Source of the DNA: Streptosporangiaceae bacterium
GTDB lineage: Bacteria > Actinomycetota > Actinomycetes > Streptosporangiales > Streptosporangiaceae
Direction of reading: 5' to 3'
DNA: 5,600 bases
Assembly (NCBI GenBank): GCA_030040475.1
Contig: JASHTQ010000361.1
Span: 1 to 5,600, forward strand
Shown here: positions 5,445 through 5,600 of the stretch, one piece after another
Position numbering within the stretch: position 1 is the stretch's first letter
Layout: the number at the start of each line of letters is the position of its first letter
Made by a program: the position numbers and the translations under genes
Notes under the pieces: generated by a model
What the model saw: the letters and a program-made list of their open reading frames with translations, nothing else
What the model was told of the DNA's origin: nothing
Database searches by the model: none

Positions 5445-5475
5445 CGGACACGCACCACGGCCCGTTCGGAATAAT
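5445..5475 (+). promoter_or_regulatory. Weak candidate promoter of the GH76-like gene
   Basis: AATAAT (5470-5475) matches 5 of 6 positions of a -10 box, and CGGACA (5445-5450) matches 4 of 6 of a -35 box, but the 19-base spacer is long. A start near 5482 would give a leader of about 18 bases that still contains the ribosome binding site. A run of six T (5480-5485) lies at the expected start. Confidence 0.25.
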
Positions 5476-5499
5476 GGGGTTTTTTCTGGGAGGAACGGG

Positions 5500-5600
5500 A
5501 TGGCTGAGCTGGATTATCGGGCCTGTGCGGCGGCGGGGTTCGGGGCGCTGCACAAGTGGTACGACGCGTCGACGGGGCTGTGGCAGAGCACGGGCTGGTG
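5500..5600 (+). CDS. Glycoside hydrolase family 76-like protein (alpha-1,6-mannanase type), 5' part only
   Basis: The ATG at 5500 is preceded by GGGAGG (5488-5493) with a 6-base spacer. Only 33 complete codons lie in the window. They read MAELDYRACAAAGFGALHKW and then YDASTGLWQSTGW. The 'A-x-x-x-x-x-A-L-x-x-W-Y-D-x-x-T-G-L-W-x-x-T-G-W' pattern is that of the first (alpha/alpha)6-barrel helix and loop of GH76 proteins, a family of endo-acting alpha-1,6-mannan hydrolases and relatives. The family signature normally sits immediately before a 'WWNSAN'-like motif, just past the window edge. No signal peptide precedes it, so the enzyme would be cytoplasmic or exported by other means. The assignment rests on about 25 residues, and another (alpha/alpha)6-barrel sugar enzyme is possible. 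Confidence 0.65.
   Translation, partial: MAELDYRACAAAGFGALHKWYDASTGLWQSTGW

Noticed and set aside
4335..5474. Long plus-strand open frame of 379 codons overlapping the S53 gene
   Set aside because: It is extremely Arg/Gly-rich, the hallmark of an out-of-frame reading of a GC-biased gene, and the S53 frame is unambiguous.
1..5600. CRISPR array, tRNA, rRNA, transposase or integrase
   Set aside because: No regularly spaced direct repeats, cloverleaf, rRNA core sequence or DDE/tyrosine-recombinase motif was found on either strand.

Overview
The window looks like chromosomal DNA of a high-GC Gram-positive bacterium (an actinomycete). The genes show strongly GC-biased third codon positions and GTG starts, and they encode actinobacterial families: an Rv3369-like PPOX/F420 flavoprotein, a prodomain-less sedolisin (S53) peptidase, a GH76-type glycoside hydrolase and short uncharacterised proteins. 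Nothing fixes the genus. No rRNA, tRNA, CRISPR array, transposase or phage structural gene is visible.

Layout, left to right. Positions 1-255 hold no gene, but they carry a long near-perfect palindrome (8-63) and a compact hairpin-plus-T-run terminator for the minus strand (105-124). Two tiny minus-strand genes (653-429 and 432-256) overlap by ATGA and form a translationally coupled pair of unknown function. Positions 654-1213 are mostly non-coding. Inside them, a plus-strand start with an excellent Shine-Dalgarno (892-905) opens a helix-turn-helix-like N-terminus that loses its frame next to a perfect 10-bp hairpin (986-1008), so it is probably a broken XRE-type regulator. A 334-residue minus-strand membrane protein (2218-1214) follows, with three TM helices and an extracellular beta-rich tail of unknown function. 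It has its own plausible promoter and RBS. Positions 2312-2604 contain no recognisable gene.

The right half is more conventional. A minus-strand PPOX-class flavoprotein (3046-2627) ends at a short hairpin. It is divergent from a plus-strand, probably leaderless, multi-TM gene resembling a cytochrome-b-like membrane protein. In the sequence as given, that gene needs two single-base frame corrections to reach its natural C-terminus (3153-3729). It is followed by a secreted S53 serine-carboxyl peptidase (3853-5268), which keeps the Glu-Asp-Asp-Ser catalytic set but has lost the usual calcium-site residues. After a stretch rich in inverted repeats (5296-5429), a GH76-like glycoside hydrolase starts at 5500 and runs off the window.

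The genes do not form an obvious pathway. The left half (small coupled genes, broken regulator, orphan membrane protein) has the character of an accessory island, while the right half looks like ordinary redox, secreted-protease and carbohydrate genes. All three suspected frame breaks are of the minus-one type, so either real decay or base-calling deletions in GC-rich sequence could explain them.
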